33,230 nucleotides of DNA from Flavobacteriaceae bacterium (GCA_024763245.1 JANTFW010000014.1:1-33230), one strand, 5' to 3'; shown: positions 17,381-27,920, counted from the stretch's first letter. Notes: a model not told the origin generated them from the letters alone. Numbers and translations: made by a program.

Positions 17381-18709
17381 TTATTTTGTTCTACGTCCTG
17401 TACTTGTTTTCATTAAACCGTCATAATGATGATTCAATAGATAAGCGTTTATTTGTTGTATAGTATCAATAGCAACTCCTACCATAATGATTAAGGAAGT
17501 TCCTCCATAAAACAAGGCCCAATTTTGTTGTACTCCAAACTGACCTACAATAGCGGGTAATACCGCTAATAGGGCAAGAAATATAGATCCCGGAAAAGTA
17601 ATTCTAGATAAAATAGTATCTAGTAATTCGGCGGTGGCATGTCCAGGCTTAACACCGGGAATAAAACCATTTCCTCTTTTAAGATCATCGGCCATCTTAT
17701 TTGTTGGTATTGTAATTGCCGTATAAAAATAACTAAATATTATAATTAATAGTGCAAACAATATATTATAGGATAAACCAAACATATTACCAAACTGAAT
17801 ACCTATTGATTTAACCGTTTCATTTTCTGATTGTGCTAATAAACCGGGAACAAACATTAAAGCTTGTGCAAAGATAATTGGCATAACTCCAGCAGAATTC
17901 AATCGTAAAGGAATATAATCTCTAGCACTTCCAACAGTCTTAATGGCTCCAATAACAGAACGCTTGGCATATTGAACAGTAACTCTTCTTACGGCAGTAA
18001 CAAGATATACAGAAGCCATGATTACCATGAACCAAACTACTAATTCTAGTAAGATCATAATTAAAGCTCCTTGTCCTGCAGATAACTTAGACGTAAATTC
18101 GTTCATAAACGATCCGGGGAAACGTGCAATAATTCCTACCATAATCAGTAAGGATATACCATTACCAATACCTTTATCGGTAATTTTTTCACCAAGCCAC
18201 ATAGCAAATACTGAACCGGTCATCAAGAGTATCAAAGCGGATACAAAAAACAGACCTCCATGTCCCATCGTAAATGCCGACTCCGGCACACCCACTCTAC
18301 TCATATTAGCAATATAAGCAGGGCCTTGAACCAAAGTAATTAAGATGGTTAACCAACGGGTTATTTGTGTTTTCTTATTTCTTCCACTCTCTCCATCTTT
18401 ATCTAATTTTTGAAGATAGGGTACGGCAATACCCATAAGTTGTACAACAATTGAAGCAGAAATATAAGGCATAACTCCTAATGCCATAATAGATGCTCTT
18501 GAAAAAGCACCTCCGGTAAAAGCATTAATAATACCTAACAAACCACCTTGAGTATTGGTTGCCGCGGTTAACTGTGTGGTATCGATACCTGGCAATGAAA
18601 CTTGAGCCATAAAACGGTAAACCGCCATAAAGCCAAGAGTCAGAATTAACTTATTTCTAAGTTCTTCTATCTTCCAAATATCTCTTATGGTTTGAATAAA
18701 CTTCTTCAT
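17381..18709 (-). CDS. secY: Preprotein translocase subunit SecY
   Basis: 442 residues with ten predicted membrane helices, the channel of the Sec translocon. The N-terminal LRNKLILTLGFMAVYRF, the plug-region residues around GGLLGIINAFTGGAFSRASI, and the cytoplasmic loop RRVTVQYAKRSVIG are family features; NGISLLIMVGIIARFPG and FFYTAIT-like helix 8 follow. It lies 8 bases after rplO, in the normal spc position, which ties the secretion channel to ribosome synthesis. Confidence 0.97.
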   Translation of the reverse strand: MKKFIQTIRDIWKIEELRNKLILTLGFMAVYRFMAQVSLPGIDTTQLTAATNTQGGLLGIINAFTGGAFSRASIMALGVMPYISASIVVQLMGIAVPYLQKLDKDGESGRNKKTQITRWLTILITLVQGPAYIANMSRVGVPESAFTMGHGGLFFVSALILLMTGSVFAMWLGEKITDKGIGNGISLLIMVGIIARFPGSFMNEFTSKLSAGQGALIMILLELVVWFMVIMASVYLVTAVRRVTVQYAKRSVIGAIKTVGSARDYIPLRLNSAGVMPIIFAQALMFVPGLLAQSENETVKSIGIQFGNMFGLSYNILFALLIIIFSYFYTAITIPTNKMADDLKRGNGFIPGVKPGHATAELLDTILSRITFPGSIFLALLAVLPAIVGQFGVQQNWALFYGGTSLIIMVGVAIDTIQQINAYLLNHHYDGLMKTSTGRRTK

Positions 18710-18717
18710 TGCGTAAA

Positions 18718-19167
18718 TTATAATTCGGTTACAGAACCACCGGCATTTTCGATTGCTGCTTTAGCGGTTGCGGTAAATTTATGAGCGGTAACATTAAGTT
18801 TGGCTGTTAATTTACCTCTACCCAATATTTTGACCATTTCATTTTTACGTACTAATCTATTATCAATTAAAACCTGAAAATCAACCGTGTCTTTGATTTT
18901 ACCGGCATCTACAAGAGATTGTAGGGTATCAAGATTCACACCTTGGTAGTCTTTTCTATTAATATTTGTAAATCCAAATTTAGGCACACGTCTTTGTAAA
19001 GGCATTTGACCTCCCTCAAATCCTAGTTTTCTAGAATAACCGGAACGTGATTTGGCTCCTTTATGTCCTCTAGTGGCCGTACCCCCTTTTCCGGATCCTT
19101 GACCTCGTCCAACTCTTTTACTCAAATGAGTACTACCTTTAGCGGGTTTTAAATTATGTAATTCCAT
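18718..19167 (-). CDS. rplO: 50S ribosomal protein L15
   Basis: 149 residues. The Gly/Lys/Arg-rich N-terminal extension (LKPAKGSTHLSKRVGRGQGS; GGTATRGHKGAKSRSGYSRK) penetrates 23S rRNA, and GFEGGQMPLQRRVPKFGF marks the family. The C-terminal half is a compact alpha/beta domain. It follows rpmD by 14 bases and precedes secY by 8. Confidence 0.97.
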   Translation of the reverse strand: MELHNLKPAKGSTHLSKRVGRGQGSGKGGTATRGHKGAKSRSGYSRKLGFEGGQMPLQRRVPKFGFTNINRKDYQGVNLDTLQSLVDAGKIKDTVDFQVLIDNRLVRKNEMVKILGRGKLTAKLNVTAHKFTATAKAAIENAGGSVTEL

Positions 19168-19181
19168 CGACTTATATCGTT

Positions 19182-19361
19182 TTAAATTTCTGTAACAGAA
19201 ACTAAATGTTTTACTTTATTGACCATTCCTAAAATCTCAGGAGTTGCTTCGTGCTCAACCTCTTGATTAATCTTGCGCAATCCTAAAGACTCCATGGTAC
19301 GTTTTTGAGTACTCGGTCTTCTAATAATACTTCTAACTTGTTTAACAATAATCTTGCTCAT
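19182..19361 (-). CDS. rpmD: 50S ribosomal protein L30
   Basis: A 59-residue frame read from the ATG at 19361 to TAA at 19182. The protein starts MSKIIVKQVRSIIRRPSTQK and continues with the L30 core TMESLGLRKI and a C-terminal GMVNKVKHLVSV. The length and the place between rpsE (11 bases) and rplO (14 bases) fit L30 exactly. It is below the size that most frame searches report. Confidence 0.95.
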   Translation of the reverse strand: MSKIIVKQVRSIIRRPSTQKRTMESLGLRKINQEVEHEATPEILGMVNKVKHLVSVTEI

Positions 19362-19372
19362 TGGTACTTTTT

Positions 19373-19897
19373 TTATCCGTTAAATACTTTATCCAAAGAA
19401 ACACCTCTTTCTTTAGCAACCATTTCGGGACTTCTCAATTGGAGAAGGGCATCGAAAGTAGCTTTTACCACATTATGAGGGTTTGAAGAACCTTGTGATT
19501 TAGATAATACATTGTGTACACCAACTGATTCAAGTACGGCACGAACAGCTCCACCGGCAATAACTCCTGTACCATCCGATGCTGGTTTTATGAATACTCT
19601 TGCACCACCAAATTTTCCTTTTTGTTCGTGAGGAATAGTCTTGTTTACAATAGGTATACGAATTAAATTCTTTTTAGCATTTTCAATTGCTTTGGCTATC
19701 GCAGTAGCAACATCTTTAGATTTTCCTAGACCGTGTCCTACAACGCTCTCGCCATCACCTACAACAACAATAGCAGAAAAACCAAAAGTTCTACCCCCTT
19801 TTGTTACTTTGGTAACTCTTTGTACACCTACCAAATGATCTTGTAGTTCTAATCCACTTGGTTTAACACGTTCTACATTTTTATATTTACTATACAT
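19373..19897 (-). CDS. rpsE: 30S ribosomal protein S5
   Basis: 174 residues. The double-stranded RNA-binding N-terminal domain has [20 protein letters not shown] and [20 protein letters not shown]; the C-terminal half has [20 protein letters not shown] and [13 protein letters not shown]. The VTKGGR loop is where spectinomycin-resistance changes occur in other bacteria; here it looks like wild type. It lies 10 bases after rplR. Confidence 0.97.
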   Translation of the reverse strand: MYSKYKNVERVKPSGLELQDHLVGVQRVTKVTKGGRTFGFSAIVVVGDGESVVGHGLGKSKDVATAIAKAIENAKKNLIRIPIVNKTIPHEQKGKFGGARVFIKPASDGTGVIAGGAVRAVLESVGVHNVLSKSQGSSNPHNVVKATFDALLQLRSPEMVAKERGVSLDKVFNG

Positions 19898-19907
19898 AGT
19901 GTTTATC

Positions 19908-20261
19908 TTAAAATTTTAAACCCGCTTCTCTTGCCGCATCAGCGAAAGCTTTTACTCTACCGTGATACAAATAACCATTTCTATCAAAGGCACATTTAGT
20001 AATTCCGGCTTTAACCGCCTTTTCACCAAGTAAGGTACCAACAGCTTTAGCTGTTTCTACTTTATTGCCATCTGCTTTAATACTCTTCTCTCTAGAAGAA
20101 GCAGCTAGTAAAGTTTTACCGGCAACATCATCTATCAATTGAGCATAAATTTCTTTATTACTACGAAAGATACTTAATCTAGGTTTCTCTGCAGTTCCTG
20201 AAACAATCTTACGAATTCTTCGTTTGATTCTTTGTCTTCTTTCTAATTTTGTTAATCCCAT
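19908..20261 (-). CDS. rplR: 50S ribosomal protein L18
   Basis: 117 residues. The basic N-terminus ([19 protein letters not shown]), [19 protein letters not shown] and the C-terminal [20 protein letters not shown] are the L18 signature. L18 binds 5S rRNA together with L5 and L25. It is 14 bases after rplF and 10 before rpsE. Confidence 0.97.
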   Translation of the reverse strand: MGLTKLERRQRIKRRIRKIVSGTAEKPRLSIFRSNKEIYAQLIDDVAGKTLLAASSREKSIKADGNKVETAKAVGTLLGEKAVKAGITKCAFDRNGYLYHGRVKAFADAAREAGLKF

Positions 20262-20275
20262 AATTGCTATACTAA

Positions 20276-20818
20276 TTAGGCTGTTTTACCTGCTTTTCTT
20301 CTAATAATTTCTCCGACGAATTTAACTCCTTTTCCTTTGTATGGCTCCGGCTTACGGAAAGAACGAATCTTAGCTGCCACTTGCCCCACCAGCTGTTTGT
20401 CAAAAGAGGTTAATTTAATAATTGGATTTTTACCTTTTTCAGAGATGGTCTCCACCTTTACTTCAGGTGCAATTTCCAATATAATCGAATGTGAGAAACC
20501 TAAGGCTAAATCCAAGCGTTGACCTTGGTTAGAGGCTCTATAACCTACACCAACTAATTCCAGTTCTTTGGTCCAACCTTTAGATACACCTATAACCATA
20601 TTATTGACCAATGATCTATACAGACCGTGCATTGCTCTATGTGGTTTGCTATCTGAAGGTCTAGCTACAGATACGGTTCCGTCCTTAACGCTGATTTCTA
20701 CATCCTTTATCTCTTGTACAAGTTCTCCTAATTTACCTTTGACCGTTATTACATTGTCTTTAACTTCAACAGTAACTCCATCAGGGATGGTAACCGGATT
20801 ATTTCCTATTCTTGACAT
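20276..20818 (-). CDS. rplF: 50S ribosomal protein L6
   Basis: 180 residues made of two related RNA-binding domains (about 1-80 and 81-180). Start [19 protein letters not shown]; the C-terminal [20 protein letters not shown] is the L6 signature near the sarcin-ricin loop and factor-binding site. It lies 18 bases after rpsH. Confidence 0.97.
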   Translation of the reverse strand: MSRIGNNPVTIPDGVTVEVKDNVITVKGKLGELVQEIKDVEISVKDGTVSVARPSDSKPHRAMHGLYRSLVNNMVIGVSKGWTKELELVGVGYRASNQGQRLDLALGFSHSIILEIAPEVKVETISEKGKNPIIKLTSFDKQLVGQVAAKIRSFRKPEPYKGKGVKFVGEIIRRKAGKTA

Positions 20819-20836
20819 CTCTTATACTATTCTTTA

Positions 20837-21235
20837 TTAATATACATAACATAATACCTCTCCACCGACATTCTCAGCAATGGCTGATTTATTGGTCATT
20901 ACTCCTTTAGAAGTAGACACAATGGCAATGCCTAAACCGTTAAGTACTCTTGGCATATCATCAGCACCAACATATTTACGTAAACCCGGTGTACTAACTC
21001 TTTGTAATTTTTTAATCACAGAGGTTCTGGATTGTTTATTATACTTAAGGGCTATTTTAATTTTCCCTTGTTTATTATCTTCTATAAACTTGTAGCTTAA
21101 TATATATCCTTGATCAAAAAGAATTTTAGTAATTTCTTTCTTAATATTGGATGCAGGGATTTCTACAACTCTATGGCCTGCGCTAAATGCATTTCTAATT
21201 CTTGTTAGATAATCTGCTATTGGATCTGTGTTCAT
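20837..21235 (-). CDS. rpsH: 30S ribosomal protein S8
   Basis: 132 residues. It shows [14 protein letters not shown] at the N-terminus and [20 protein letters not shown] at the C-terminus, both family hallmarks. S8 binds the central domain of 16S rRNA; in E. coli it also represses spc-operon translation by binding near the rplE start. Here rplE follows rplX by only 2 bases, and I see no obvious S8-type hairpin at that junction. Confidence 0.97.
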   Translation of the reverse strand: MNTDPIADYLTRIRNAFSAGHRVVEIPASNIKKEITKILFDQGYILSYKFIEDNKQGKIKIALKYNKQSRTSVIKKLQRVSTPGLRKYVGADDMPRVLNGLGIAIVSTSKGVMTNKSAIAENVGGEVLCYVY

Positions 21236-21254
21236 CTTTTTAATTATTTATGGA

Positions 21255-21524
21255 TTACCAACTTGCTTTTTTAACACCAGGTATCAAGCCTTGATTTGCC
21301 ATTTCTCTAAAAGTAACACGAGAAATTCCAAATTGTCTCATATAACCTTTAGGTCTACCCGTTAATTTGCAACGGTTGTGTAAACGTACCGGAGAAGCAT
21401 TTTTAGGTATTCTTTGTAGTGCTTCAAAGTCACCTGCTTCTTTTAACGCTTTACGTTTAGCAGCATATTTAGCAACTAATTTTTGTCTTTTTACCTCGCG
21501 GGCTTTCATTGATTCTTTAGCCAT
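21255..21524 (-). CDS. rpsN: 30S ribosomal protein S14, zinc-free long form
   Basis: 89 residues, the long type of S14. It starts [20 protein letters not shown] and carries [20 protein letters not shown]. The paired CxxC motifs of the short zinc type are absent; a single Cys remains in NRCKLTGR. It lies 5 bases after rplE and 19 before rpsH. Confidence 0.97.
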   Translation of the reverse strand: MAKESMKAREVKRQKLVAKYAAKRKALKEAGDFEALQRIPKNASPVRLHNRCKLTGRPKGYMRQFGISRVTFREMANQGLIPGVKKASW

Positions 21525-21529
21525 TCTTC

Positions 21530-22078
21530 TTATTTTTTAAACGGTAATCCTAATGCTTTTAATAAAGACATTGCTTCCTTATCTGTTGGTGCAGAAGTAA
21601 CAAAAGTAATGTCCATACCACTAATTTTATTGATTTTATCAATACTAATTTCCGGATAGATAATTTGTTCTGTAATTCCTAAATTGTAGTTACCTCTTCC
21701 GTCAAAGCCGGTAGCTTTGATTCCTTGAAAATCACGTACACGTGGTAAAGATACGGTAACCAATCTATCTAGAAACTCATACATTTTATCACCTCTAAGA
21801 GTAACCATCGCTCCAATAGGAGTCCCTCTACGTAATTTAAAGGTTGCCACATCTTTTTTGGAGATTGTAGCTACTGGTTTTTGACCAGAAATCAAGGTTA
21901 ATTCTTCTAAAGCATAATCTATCAGCTTTTTATCCGCTGTAGCAGCACCAACTCCTTTACTAATTACAATTTTTTGTAATTTAGGTACTTGCATTATACT
22001 TTTATATCCGAACTCTTCAAAAAGTTCTTTGACAATCTTGTCTTGATATTCGCTTTTTAGTCTAGGTATATAACTCAT
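21530..22078 (-). CDS. rplE: 50S ribosomal protein L5
   Basis: 182 residues. The features are [35 protein letters not shown] and the 5S rRNA-binding region followed by [19 protein letters not shown]5 connects 5S rRNA to the large subunit and touches P-site tRNA. It starts 2 bases after rplX, suggesting translational coupling. Confidence 0.97.
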   Translation of the reverse strand: MSYIPRLKSEYQDKIVKELFEEFGYKSIMQVPKLQKIVISKGVGAATADKKLIDYALEELTLISGQKPVATISKKDVATFKLRRGTPIGAMVTLRGDKMYEFLDRLVTVSLPRVRDFQGIKATGFDGRGNYNLGITEQIIYPEISIDKINKISGMDITFVTSAPTDKEAMSLLKALGLPFKK

Positions 22079-22080
22079 CT

Positions 22081-22389
22081 TTATATCGCTTTGTTAGATT
22101 TTTTAGAAAATCTAATTTTCTTACCATCTTCTGTTCTAAAGCCCACTCGCACAGTTTTATCATTTTCAACTAACATTACATTTGAAATGTGAATGGGAGC
22201 TTCCATTTTTTCGATACCACCTTGTGGATTTGTAGCACTTGGTTTTTTATGTTTAGAGACCATATTGACTCCTTCAACCAATACTCTATTTTTTGCTACC
22301 AATACCTGAAGAACTTTACCTTCTTGACCTTTATTGTCACCGGTAATAACTCTTACAGTATCTCCTGTTTTAATTTTAAATTTTGTCAT
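22081..22389 (-). CDS. rplX: 50S ribosomal protein L24
   Basis: 102 residues with an N-terminal KOW motif ([20 protein letters not shown]) and the loop [19 protein letters not shown]24 is one of the two proteins that start 50S assembly. It is 12 bases after rplN and 2 before rplE. Confidence 0.97.
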   Translation of the reverse strand: MTKFKIKTGDTVRVITGDNKGQEGKVLQVLVAKNRVLVEGVNMVSKHKKPSATNPQGGIEKMEAPIHISNVMLVENDKTVRVGFRTEDGKKIRFSKKSNKAI

Positions 22390-22401
22390 CCTATCTTATT
22401 A

Positions 22402-22773
22402 TTATAGTACCTCAGGTGCTAATGAGACAATCTTCATAAACTTTTTATCACGCAATTCTCTTGCTACCGGACCAAAGACACGAGTTCCTTTCATTTCACC
22501 GGAATTGGCGTCTAATAATACACAAGCATTATCATCAAATCTTATATAAGAACCATCTTTTCTTCTTACCTCTTTAACGGTACGAACTACAACAGCTCTA
22601 GATACTTGACCTTTTTTAACAGATCCGTTTGGCGTTGCTTCTTTAACTGAAACAACAATTTTATCACCTAAAGATGCATATCTTTTCTTAGTTCCTCCTA
22701 AAACTCTGATTACAAGTACTTCTTTTGCACCGGTATTATCAGCTACTTTTAATCTTGATTCTTGCTGTAACAT
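22402..22773 (-). CDS. rplN: 50S ribosomal protein L14
   Basis: 123 residues: [20 protein letters not shown] at the start, [15 protein letters not shown], and [21 protein letters not shown]14 forms an intersubunit bridge and binds L19 and the silencing factor RsfS in other bacteria. It follows rpsQ by 2 bases. Confidence 0.97.
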   Translation of the reverse strand: MLQQESRLKVADNTGAKEVLVIRVLGGTKKRYASLGDKIVVSVKEATPNGSVKKGQVSRAVVVRTVKEVRRKDGSYIRFDDNACVLLDANSGEMKGTRVFGPVARELRDKKFMKIVSLAPEVL

Positions 22774-22775
22774 AA

Positions 22776-23033
22776 TTATTTCGCTCTTTCAATGATTTCT
22801 ACTAATCTCCAACGCTTTGATTTGCTCAAAGGACGTGTTTCCATAATACGGACTTTATCACCTTCATTACATTCATTTTTTTCATCATGAGCGGTGTATT
22901 TCTTTGTATTTAACACAAACTTACCGTACATAGGGTGTTTTACACGCTTCACTGAAGAAACCACGATGGATTTATCCATTTTATTGCTGGATACAATCCC
23001 AATACGTTCCTTTCTAAGATTTCTTTCTGTCAT
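22776..23033 (-). CDS. rpsQ: 30S ribosomal protein S17
   Basis: 85 residues, an OB fold with [32 protein letters not shown] and [21 protein letters not shown] primary 16S rRNA binder of the 5' domain. It lies 12 bases after rpmC and 2 before rplN. Confidence 0.97.
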   Translation of the reverse strand: MTERNLRKERIGIVSSNKMDKSIVVSSVKRVKHPMYGKFVLNTKKYTAHDEKNECNEGDKVRIMETRPLSKSKRWRLVEIIERAK

Positions 23034-23045
23034 CTTTATAGTCGT

Positions 23046-23243
23046 TTATGAATTTTGTAATTCTCTATTTGTTAATTCTGTAGCAATTCGTGCTACGGTT
23101 TTTCTCAAAGTTCTCAATTGTATAGGATTTTCAAGAGGAGAAACGGTATGATTAATTTTTAAATCGGTATACTGTTTCGTTAGGCTAACTAACTTCTCTT
23201 GTAAATCTTCTACTGATAAGTCTCTGATATCTGAATTTTTCAT
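23046..23243 (-). CDS. rpmC: 50S ribosomal protein L29
   Basis: 65 residues, an all-helical hairpin: SDIRDLSVEDLQEKLVSLTK and NPIQLRTLRKTVARIATELT. L29 lines the exit of the peptide tunnel beside L23, the docking site of trigger factor and SRP. It lies 13 bases after rplP. Confidence 0.97.
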   Translation of the reverse strand: MKNSDIRDLSVEDLQEKLVSLTKQYTDLKINHTVSPLENPIQLRTLRKTVARIATELTNRELQNS

Positions 23244-23256
23244 CTCTTATTTTGTT

Positions 23257-23688
23257 TTAGGCGTTTTCGTCGTAATCTCTTGCAATAACAAATTTGGTTT
23301 TAACCGGTAGTTTTTGAGCGGCCAAACGCAAAGCTTCTTTGGCAACATCCATAGGTACACCACCTACTTCAAAAAGAATTCTTCCTGGTTTTACTACTGC
23401 TACAAAATATTCGGGTGCTCCTTTACCTTTACCCATACGTACTTCTAGTGGTTTTTTAGTAATAGGTTTGTCCGGGAAAATTTTAATCCACAGCGCCCCT
23501 TGTCTCTTCATAAAACGAGTTGCAGCAACACGAGCTGCCTCAATTTGACGAGAAGTTAACAAATCTTGTTCTAAAGATTTGATGCCAAACATACCATTAG
23601 ACAGACGGTGTCCTCTTTGGGAATTACCTTTCATGTTCCCTTTACCTTTCTGTACCTTACGATATTTTACTCTTTTTGGTTGTAACAT
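23257..23688 (-). CDS. rplP: 50S ribosomal protein L16
   Basis: 143 residues: [20 protein letters not shown] at the start, then the family motif [20 protein letters not shown]. The arginine in [10 protein letters not shown] is the one hydroxylated by RoxA/YcfD in E. coli; whether it is modified here is unknown. L16 organises the A-site tRNA elbow contact. It lies 24 bases after rpsC, longer than most junctions here. Confidence 0.97.
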   Translation of the reverse strand: MLQPKRVKYRKVQKGKGNMKGNSQRGHRLSNGMFGIKSLEQDLLTSRQIEAARVAATRFMKRQGALWIKIFPDKPITKKPLEVRMGKGKGAPEYFVAVVKPGRILFEVGGVPMDVAKEALRLAAQKLPVKTKFVIARDYDENA

Positions 23689-23712
23689 CTTACAATCTAA
23701 TTTTTATAGTTA

Positions 23713-24435
23713 TTATCTTCTGCGTGGCCCGCGTCCTCTAGCTTTACTTCTACCTTTACCACCAGATTTCTTTTGCCCTCCTACTAATGCCATGGGTTGT
23801 AGATCTCTTTTACCATAAACCTCACCTTTCATAATCCAAACTTTAACACCTATTTTACCATAAGTAGTATTTGATTCTTCCAAAGCATAGTCAATGTCTG
23901 CACGGAATGTAGATAATGGGATACGTCCCTCTTTATAACTCTCTGAACGGGCCATTTCAGCTCCATTAAGTCGACCGGAAATCTGGACTTTAATACCTTC
24001 AGCATTCATACGCATTGTACTTGCAATTGCCATTTTAATAGCACGTCTGTAAGATATTCTATTTTCAATTTGACGAGCGATATTAGCTGCAACTAATTTA
24101 GCATCTAATTCCGGTCTCTTAATTTCATAAATATTAATCTGAACATCTTTTCCTGTCAGCTTCTTTAACTCTTCTTTTAACATATCTACTTCTTGACCAC
24201 CTTTACCAATAATGATACCCGGGCGAGCAGTTGTAATAGTTATTGTAAGAATTTTTAAAGTACGTTCAATAATTACGCGCGAAACACTAGCTTTAGCTAA
24301 ACGGGTAAAAATATACTTTCTGATTTTATCATCTTCTGCAATTTTATCACCGTAATCATTACCACCATACCAGTTAGATTCCCAACCTCTAATGATTCCT
24401 AATCTATTTCCTATTGGATTTGTCTTTTGTCCCAT
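23713..24435 (-). CDS. rpsC: 30S ribosomal protein S3
   Basis: 240 residues. The N-terminal part is [20 protein letters not shown]; a type II KH domain follows with [20 protein letters not shown] (about 77-96). The C-terminal domain has [20 protein letters not shown] and ends in a basic tail rich in Arg and Gly. S3 sits at the mRNA entry tunnel and contributes to helicase action. It lies 9 bases after rplV. Confidence 0.97.
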   Translation of the reverse strand: MGQKTNPIGNRLGIIRGWESNWYGGNDYGDKIAEDDKIRKYIFTRLAKASVSRVIIERTLKILTITITTARPGIIIGKGGQEVDMLKEELKKLTGKDVQINIYEIKRPELDAKLVAANIARQIENRISYRRAIKMAIASTMRMNAEGIKVQISGRLNGAEMARSESYKEGRIPLSTFRADIDYALEESNTTYGKIGVKVWIMKGEVYGKRDLQPMALVGGQKKSGGKGRSKARGRGPRRR

Positions 24436-24444
24436 ATTCGCTAC

Positions 24445-24849
24445 TTATTTACTTGTATTTTTGGTTCCTAATACCATTGTCACGTGATTAGATCTTTTTC
24501 TAATTCTATGTGCACGACCTTGTGGAGCCGGTTGAATACGTTTTAACATACTACCACTATCTACAAATACCTCGCTTACATATAACCCAGCGTCTTCAAT
24601 ATTTGCATCTTCATTTTTAGCTTGCCAATTAGCGATAGCTGAAAGTAAAAGCTTTTCTAAATTAATAGATGCTTCTTTAGTACTGAATTTTAATATTTGT
24701 AGAGCCTTATCTACTTCTACACCTCTAATTAGATCAGCAACTAACCGCATTTTTCTAGGTGAAGTAGGAACACCTTTCATCCTTGCGGAAACGATGCCTT
24801 TTTTTGCTTCTTTACGGGCTACTGCCGCATTATGTTTTCTTACTCCCAT
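24445..24849 (-). CDS. rplV: 50S ribosomal protein L22
   Basis: 134 residues. It has [20 protein letters not shown], and a long beta-hairpin ([20 protein letters not shown]) that lines the peptide exit tunnel, where macrolide-resistance changes arise in other bacteria. No deletion or insertion is apparent in the hairpin. It lies 11 bases after rpsS. Confidence 0.97.
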   Translation of the reverse strand: MGVRKHNAAVARKEAKKGIVSARMKGVPTSPRKMRLVADLIRGVEVDKALQILKFSTKEASINLEKLLLSAIANWQAKNEDANIEDAGLYVSEVFVDSGSMLKRIQPAPQGRAHRIRKRSNHVTMVLGTKNTSK

Positions 24850-24860
24850 CTCTTAGTACT

Positions 24861-25133
24861 TTATTTTTTCTTCTTATCAGAACCATGTCCTCTATAGGTA
24901 CGAGTAGGTGAAAATTCACCTAATTTATGTCCTACCATATTTTCTGTAATATAAACAGGTACAAACTGTCTGCCATTATGAACAGCAATGGTTTGACCAA
25001 CAAAATCAGGAGTTATCATTGATGCTCTTGACCAAGTTTTAATTACAGCTTTCTTATTTGATTCTATATTTCGTTGAACTTTTCTTTCCAATTTATGGAA
25101 AACATAAGGTCCTTTTTTAAGTGAACGTGCCAT
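24861..25133 (-). CDS. rpsS: 30S ribosomal protein S19
   Basis: 90 residues, with [38 protein letters not shown] and [21 protein letters not shown]19 packs against S13 in the 30S head. It is 11 bases after rplB and 11 before rplV. Confidence 0.97.
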   Translation of the reverse strand: MARSLKKGPYVFHKLERKVQRNIESNKKAVIKTWSRASMITPDFVGQTIAVHNGRQFVPVYITENMVGHKLGEFSPTRTYRGHGSDKKKK

Positions 25134-25144
25134 CTAATTATCCT

Positions 25145-25969
25145 TTATTTTTTTCTACGTTCTACAATATGTTTATTACTCGATTTGGTCTTAGACCTAG
25201 TTCGATATCCTTTAGCAGGAATACCATTTTTAGATCTTGGGTGACCACCGGTAGCTTTTGCCTCACCACCACCCATTGGGTGATCGACAGGATTTTTAAC
25301 CGTAGCTCTTACTCTTGGTCTTCTACCCAACCATCGGGTTCTACCTGCTTTACCTCCTACCAATAATTGATGATCGGAGTTAGAGACAACACCTATCGTA
25401 GCTTTACAAGTACCCAATACCATTCTAATCTCACCAGAAGGTAATTTAATGGTAACGTACTTTCCTTCTTTTGCAACAAGTTGTGCAAATGATCCGGCAC
25501 TACGAACCATAACAGCTCCTTGACCCGGACGTAATTCAACACAAGAAATTGTTGAACCCATAGGCATATTAGCAAGAGGTAAAGTATTACCAATATTTGG
25601 TTTTACATTTTCTCCAGAAATAATAGTCTGTCCTACTTCTAATCCAGCTTGTGCAATAATATATCTTTTTTCACCGTCCGCGTAAACCAATAATGCGATA
25701 AAAGCACTACGGTTTGGATCGTATTCAATAGTTTTAACGGTAGCAGGAATATCGGCTTTATCTCTTTTAAAATCGATAACTCGATATTTCTTTTTATGAC
25801 CACCACCTTTGTATTGCATGGTCATTTTCCCTGTATTGTTTCGACCACCCGATCTTTTTAACGGTGCGAGTAAACTCTTTTCCGGCTTATCAGTAGTAAT
25901 GGCGTCGAACCCATTTACTACTTTAAATCGCTGACCTGGCGTTGTTGGTTTTAATTTTCTAACTGACAT
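25145..25969 (-). CDS. rplB: 50S ribosomal protein L2
   Basis: 274 residues, full length. An OB-like domain and an SH3-like domain are followed by the extended tail with [17 protein letters not shown]. His230 there aligns with His229 of E. coli, next to the peptidyl transferase centre. The residues ahead of NPVDHP (RATVK) differ from the common G-V-x-M form, but the catalytic-site environment looks intact. It lies 11 bases after rplW. Confidence 0.97.
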   Translation of the reverse strand: MSVRKLKPTTPGQRFKVVNGFDAITTDKPEKSLLAPLKRSGGRNNTGKMTMQYKGGGHKKKYRVIDFKRDKADIPATVKTIEYDPNRSAFIALLVYADGEKRYIIAQAGLEVGQTIISGENVKPNIGNTLPLANMPMGSTISCVELRPGQGAVMVRSAGSFAQLVAKEGKYVTIKLPSGEIRMVLGTCKATIGVVSNSDHQLLVGGKAGRTRWLGRRPRVRATVKNPVDHPMGGGEAKATGGHPRSKNGIPAKGYRTRSKTKSSNKHIVERRKK

Positions 25970-25980
25970 TGTTCAGTATA

Positions 25981-26271
25981 TTAAATATTGCTATAAAAAT
26001 CTATAGAGTCTCCTTCTGAAAGCTGTACAATCGCTTTTTTAAATCCTCCTGTTTTTCCTGTTACTACACCCTTCTTAGTAAACTTGGTTTTTCTTTCAAA
26101 CGGATAGTTCATTGTACGAACTTTGGTAACGGCCACACCGTAAGCATCTTCTACGGCTTCTTTTATCTGAATTTTATTAGCTCTTTTATCAACTATAAAT
26201 CCATAGGTACCGTATAACTCACTGTCGTTAGTTACTTTTTCCGTTATTATTGGTTTAATTAATATTCTCAT
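25981..26271 (-). CDS. rplW: 50S ribosomal protein L23
   Basis: 96 residues: ILIKPIITEKVTNDSELYGT at the start, then DKRANKIQIKEAVEDAYGV and the extended loop RTMNYPFERKTKFTKKG. L23 is the main trigger-factor and SRP docking protein at the tunnel exit. It lies 12 bases after rplD and 11 before rplB. Confidence 0.97.
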   Translation of the reverse strand: MRILIKPIITEKVTNDSELYGTYGFIVDKRANKIQIKEAVEDAYGVAVTKVRTMNYPFERKTKFTKKGVVTGKTGGFKKAIVQLSEGDSIDFYSNI

Positions 26272-26283
26272 CGTACTAGCTTA

Positions 26284-26910
26284 TTAACTTAAATTAGCTT
26301 CAAATACCTCTAAGGCTTCCTCAACAAATACAACTTTTGCCGCATTCATAACCTTGTAAGTATTTAAATCTGAGTTTGTTATGACATTTACCCTAGATAA
26401 ATTGCGTGCCGACAAATATACATTATTATTTTGACCGTTCAAGACAAATACAGATTTTTTATTTTCTAAATCTAACGCTTTTAAAATAGCTTTAAAATCT
26501 TTAGTCTTTGGGGCATCAAAAGAAAAATTTTGAAGCACAACAATGTTATTGTTTTTGGCAGCAATACTTAAAGCAGAATTACGTGCTAACCTTTTAGTCG
26601 ACTTGTTAACTTTAAAAGAATAACTTCTAGGTCTAGGTCCAAATACACGTCCACCTCCTCTAAAAACAGGCGACTTAATGCTACCCGCACGTGCAGTACC
26701 GGTACCTTTTTGTTTTTTAATCTTTCTTGTACTACCTTTAATATCTGCTCTTTCTTTAGCTTTATGAGTCCCTTGACGTCTGTTTGCCAAGTGTTGTTTC
26801 ACATCTAAATATATAGCATGGTCGTTAGGCTCAATCCCAAAAATATCTTTGGAAAGTTCCACTTTCTTACCGGTATCTTTACCTTTTATATCTACAACAG
26901 CTACTTTCAT
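26284..26910 (-). CDS. rplD: 50S ribosomal protein L4
   Basis: 208 residues. The tunnel-lining loop has [40 protein letters not shown] and [18 protein letters not shown]. In E. coli L4 also represses the S10 operon by acting on its leader; here S10 is not first in the transcript, so that mechanism cannot act in the same place. The ATG overlaps the rplC stop (TAATG), so the two are translationally coupled. Confidence 0.97.
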   Translation of the reverse strand: MKVAVVDIKGKDTGKKVELSKDIFGIEPNDHAIYLDVKQHLANRRQGTHKAKERADIKGSTRKIKKQKGTGTARAGSIKSPVFRGGGRVFGPRPRSYSFKVNKSTKRLARNSALSIAAKNNNIVVLQNFSFDAPKTKDFKAILKALDLENKKSVFVLNGQNNNVYLSARNLSRVNVITNSDLNTYKVMNAAKVVFVEEALEVFEANLS

Positions 26911-27527
26911 TATTTCTCGATAGTTATATAAGCGTTTTTATGACCCGGAATTGCACCTTTTACAATCAAAAGATTTTTTTCAGGAACCACTTTTAAAACT
27001 CTTAAGTTTTGAACTTTAACTTTATCTCCACCCATTCTTCCGGCCATACGCATTCCTTTAAAAACACGTGCAGGATAGGATGCTGCTCCGATTGATCCAG
27101 GAGCTCTTAGACGATTATGTTGACCGTGAGTTGCTTGACCAACACCACTAAATCCATGGCGCTTGACTACACCTTGAAAGCCTTTTCCTTTTGAAATTCC
27201 GGAAACATCAACAAATTCTCCTTCTTCAAAGAAATCAACTGTAAGAGTATCACCAATTTTATACTCTTCTTCGTAACCTTGGAATTCAATGACTTTCTTT
27301 TTAGCAGACGTACCGGCTTTTTTAAAGTGACCTTGTAAAGCTTTGGTCGTATGTTTTTCTTTTTTGTCATCGAAACCAAGTTGTACGGCGTTGTACCCGT
27401 CAACCTCAATGGTTCTGACTTGGGTAACCACACAAGGACCTGCTTCTATAACCGTACACGGAATATTTTTTCCGTTTTCGTCATAGAGACTTGTCATTCC
27501 TATTTTTCTACCTATTAACCCAGACAT
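26910..27527 (-). CDS. rplC: 50S ribosomal protein L3
   Basis: 205 residues: [39 protein letters not shown] and the long finger [20 protein letters not shown] that approaches the peptidyl transferase centre. The Gln that PrmB methylates in E. coli (GSIGQ) is Ala148 here, as in many other phyla, so no such modification is expected. It follows rpsJ after a 70-base gap and overlaps rplD by one base. Confidence 0.97.
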   Translation of the reverse strand: MSGLIGRKIGMTSLYDENGKNIPCTVIEAGPCVVTQVRTIEVDGYNAVQLGFDDKKEKHTTKALQGHFKKAGTSAKKKVIEFQGYEEEYKIGDTLTVDFFEEGEFVDVSGISKGKGFQGVVKRHGFSGVGQATHGQHNRLRAPGSIGAASYPARVFKGMRMAGRMGGDKVKVQNLRVLKVVPEKNLLIVKGAIPGHKNAYITIEK

Positions 27528-27559
27528 TATTATTAATTTAGATTATAGAATCCAGAAGC

Positions 27560-27572
27560 GGTGAAAAGCACC
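27560..27572 (-). other. Small hairpin in the rpsJ-rplC gap
   Basis: The 70-base gap 27528-27597 holds one small hairpin, GGTG/CACC with a 5-base loop (CTTTT in the RNA). Nothing else is recognised there. The unusual length of the gap within a tightly packed cluster hints at a leader-like role for rplC, but the stem is only four pairs. Confidence 0.3.
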
Positions 27573-27597
27573 TTACTTATTCTGAAATTCCGATTAT

Positions 27598-27903
27598 TTA
27601 TACTTTTATTTCTACTTCTATTCCACTCGGTAATTCTAACTTCATCAAAGCATCAATAGTCTTAGATGATGAACTATAGATATCCAACAATCTTTTATAA
27701 GAACTCAATTGAAATTGCTCTCTTGATTTTTTGTTAACGTGTGGTGAACGTAATACAGTAAAAATCTTTTTTTGCGTTGGTAATGGAATAGGTCCATTAA
27801 CAATTGCTCCTGTACTTTTTACTGTTTTTACGATTTTCTCAGCAGATCTATCTACCAAATTGTAATCGTAAGATTTTAATTTTATTCTAATTTTTTGACT
27901 CAT
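27598..27903 (-). CDS. rpsJ: 30S ribosomal protein S10 (NusE)
   Basis: 101 residues: [40 protein letters not shown] and the C-terminal [16 protein letters not shown]10 also acts as NusE with NusB and NusG in antitermination and transcription-translation coupling. Its start is 17 bases after fusA, so the str and S10 operons are joined without tuf between them. Confidence 0.97.
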   Translation of the reverse strand: MSQKIRIKLKSYDYNLVDRSAEKIVKTVKSTGAIVNGPIPLPTQKKIFTVLRSPHVNKKSREQFQLSSYKRLLDIYSSSSKTIDALMKLELPSGIEVEIKV

Positions 27904-27920
27904 CGTATTAAAATTGAGAA

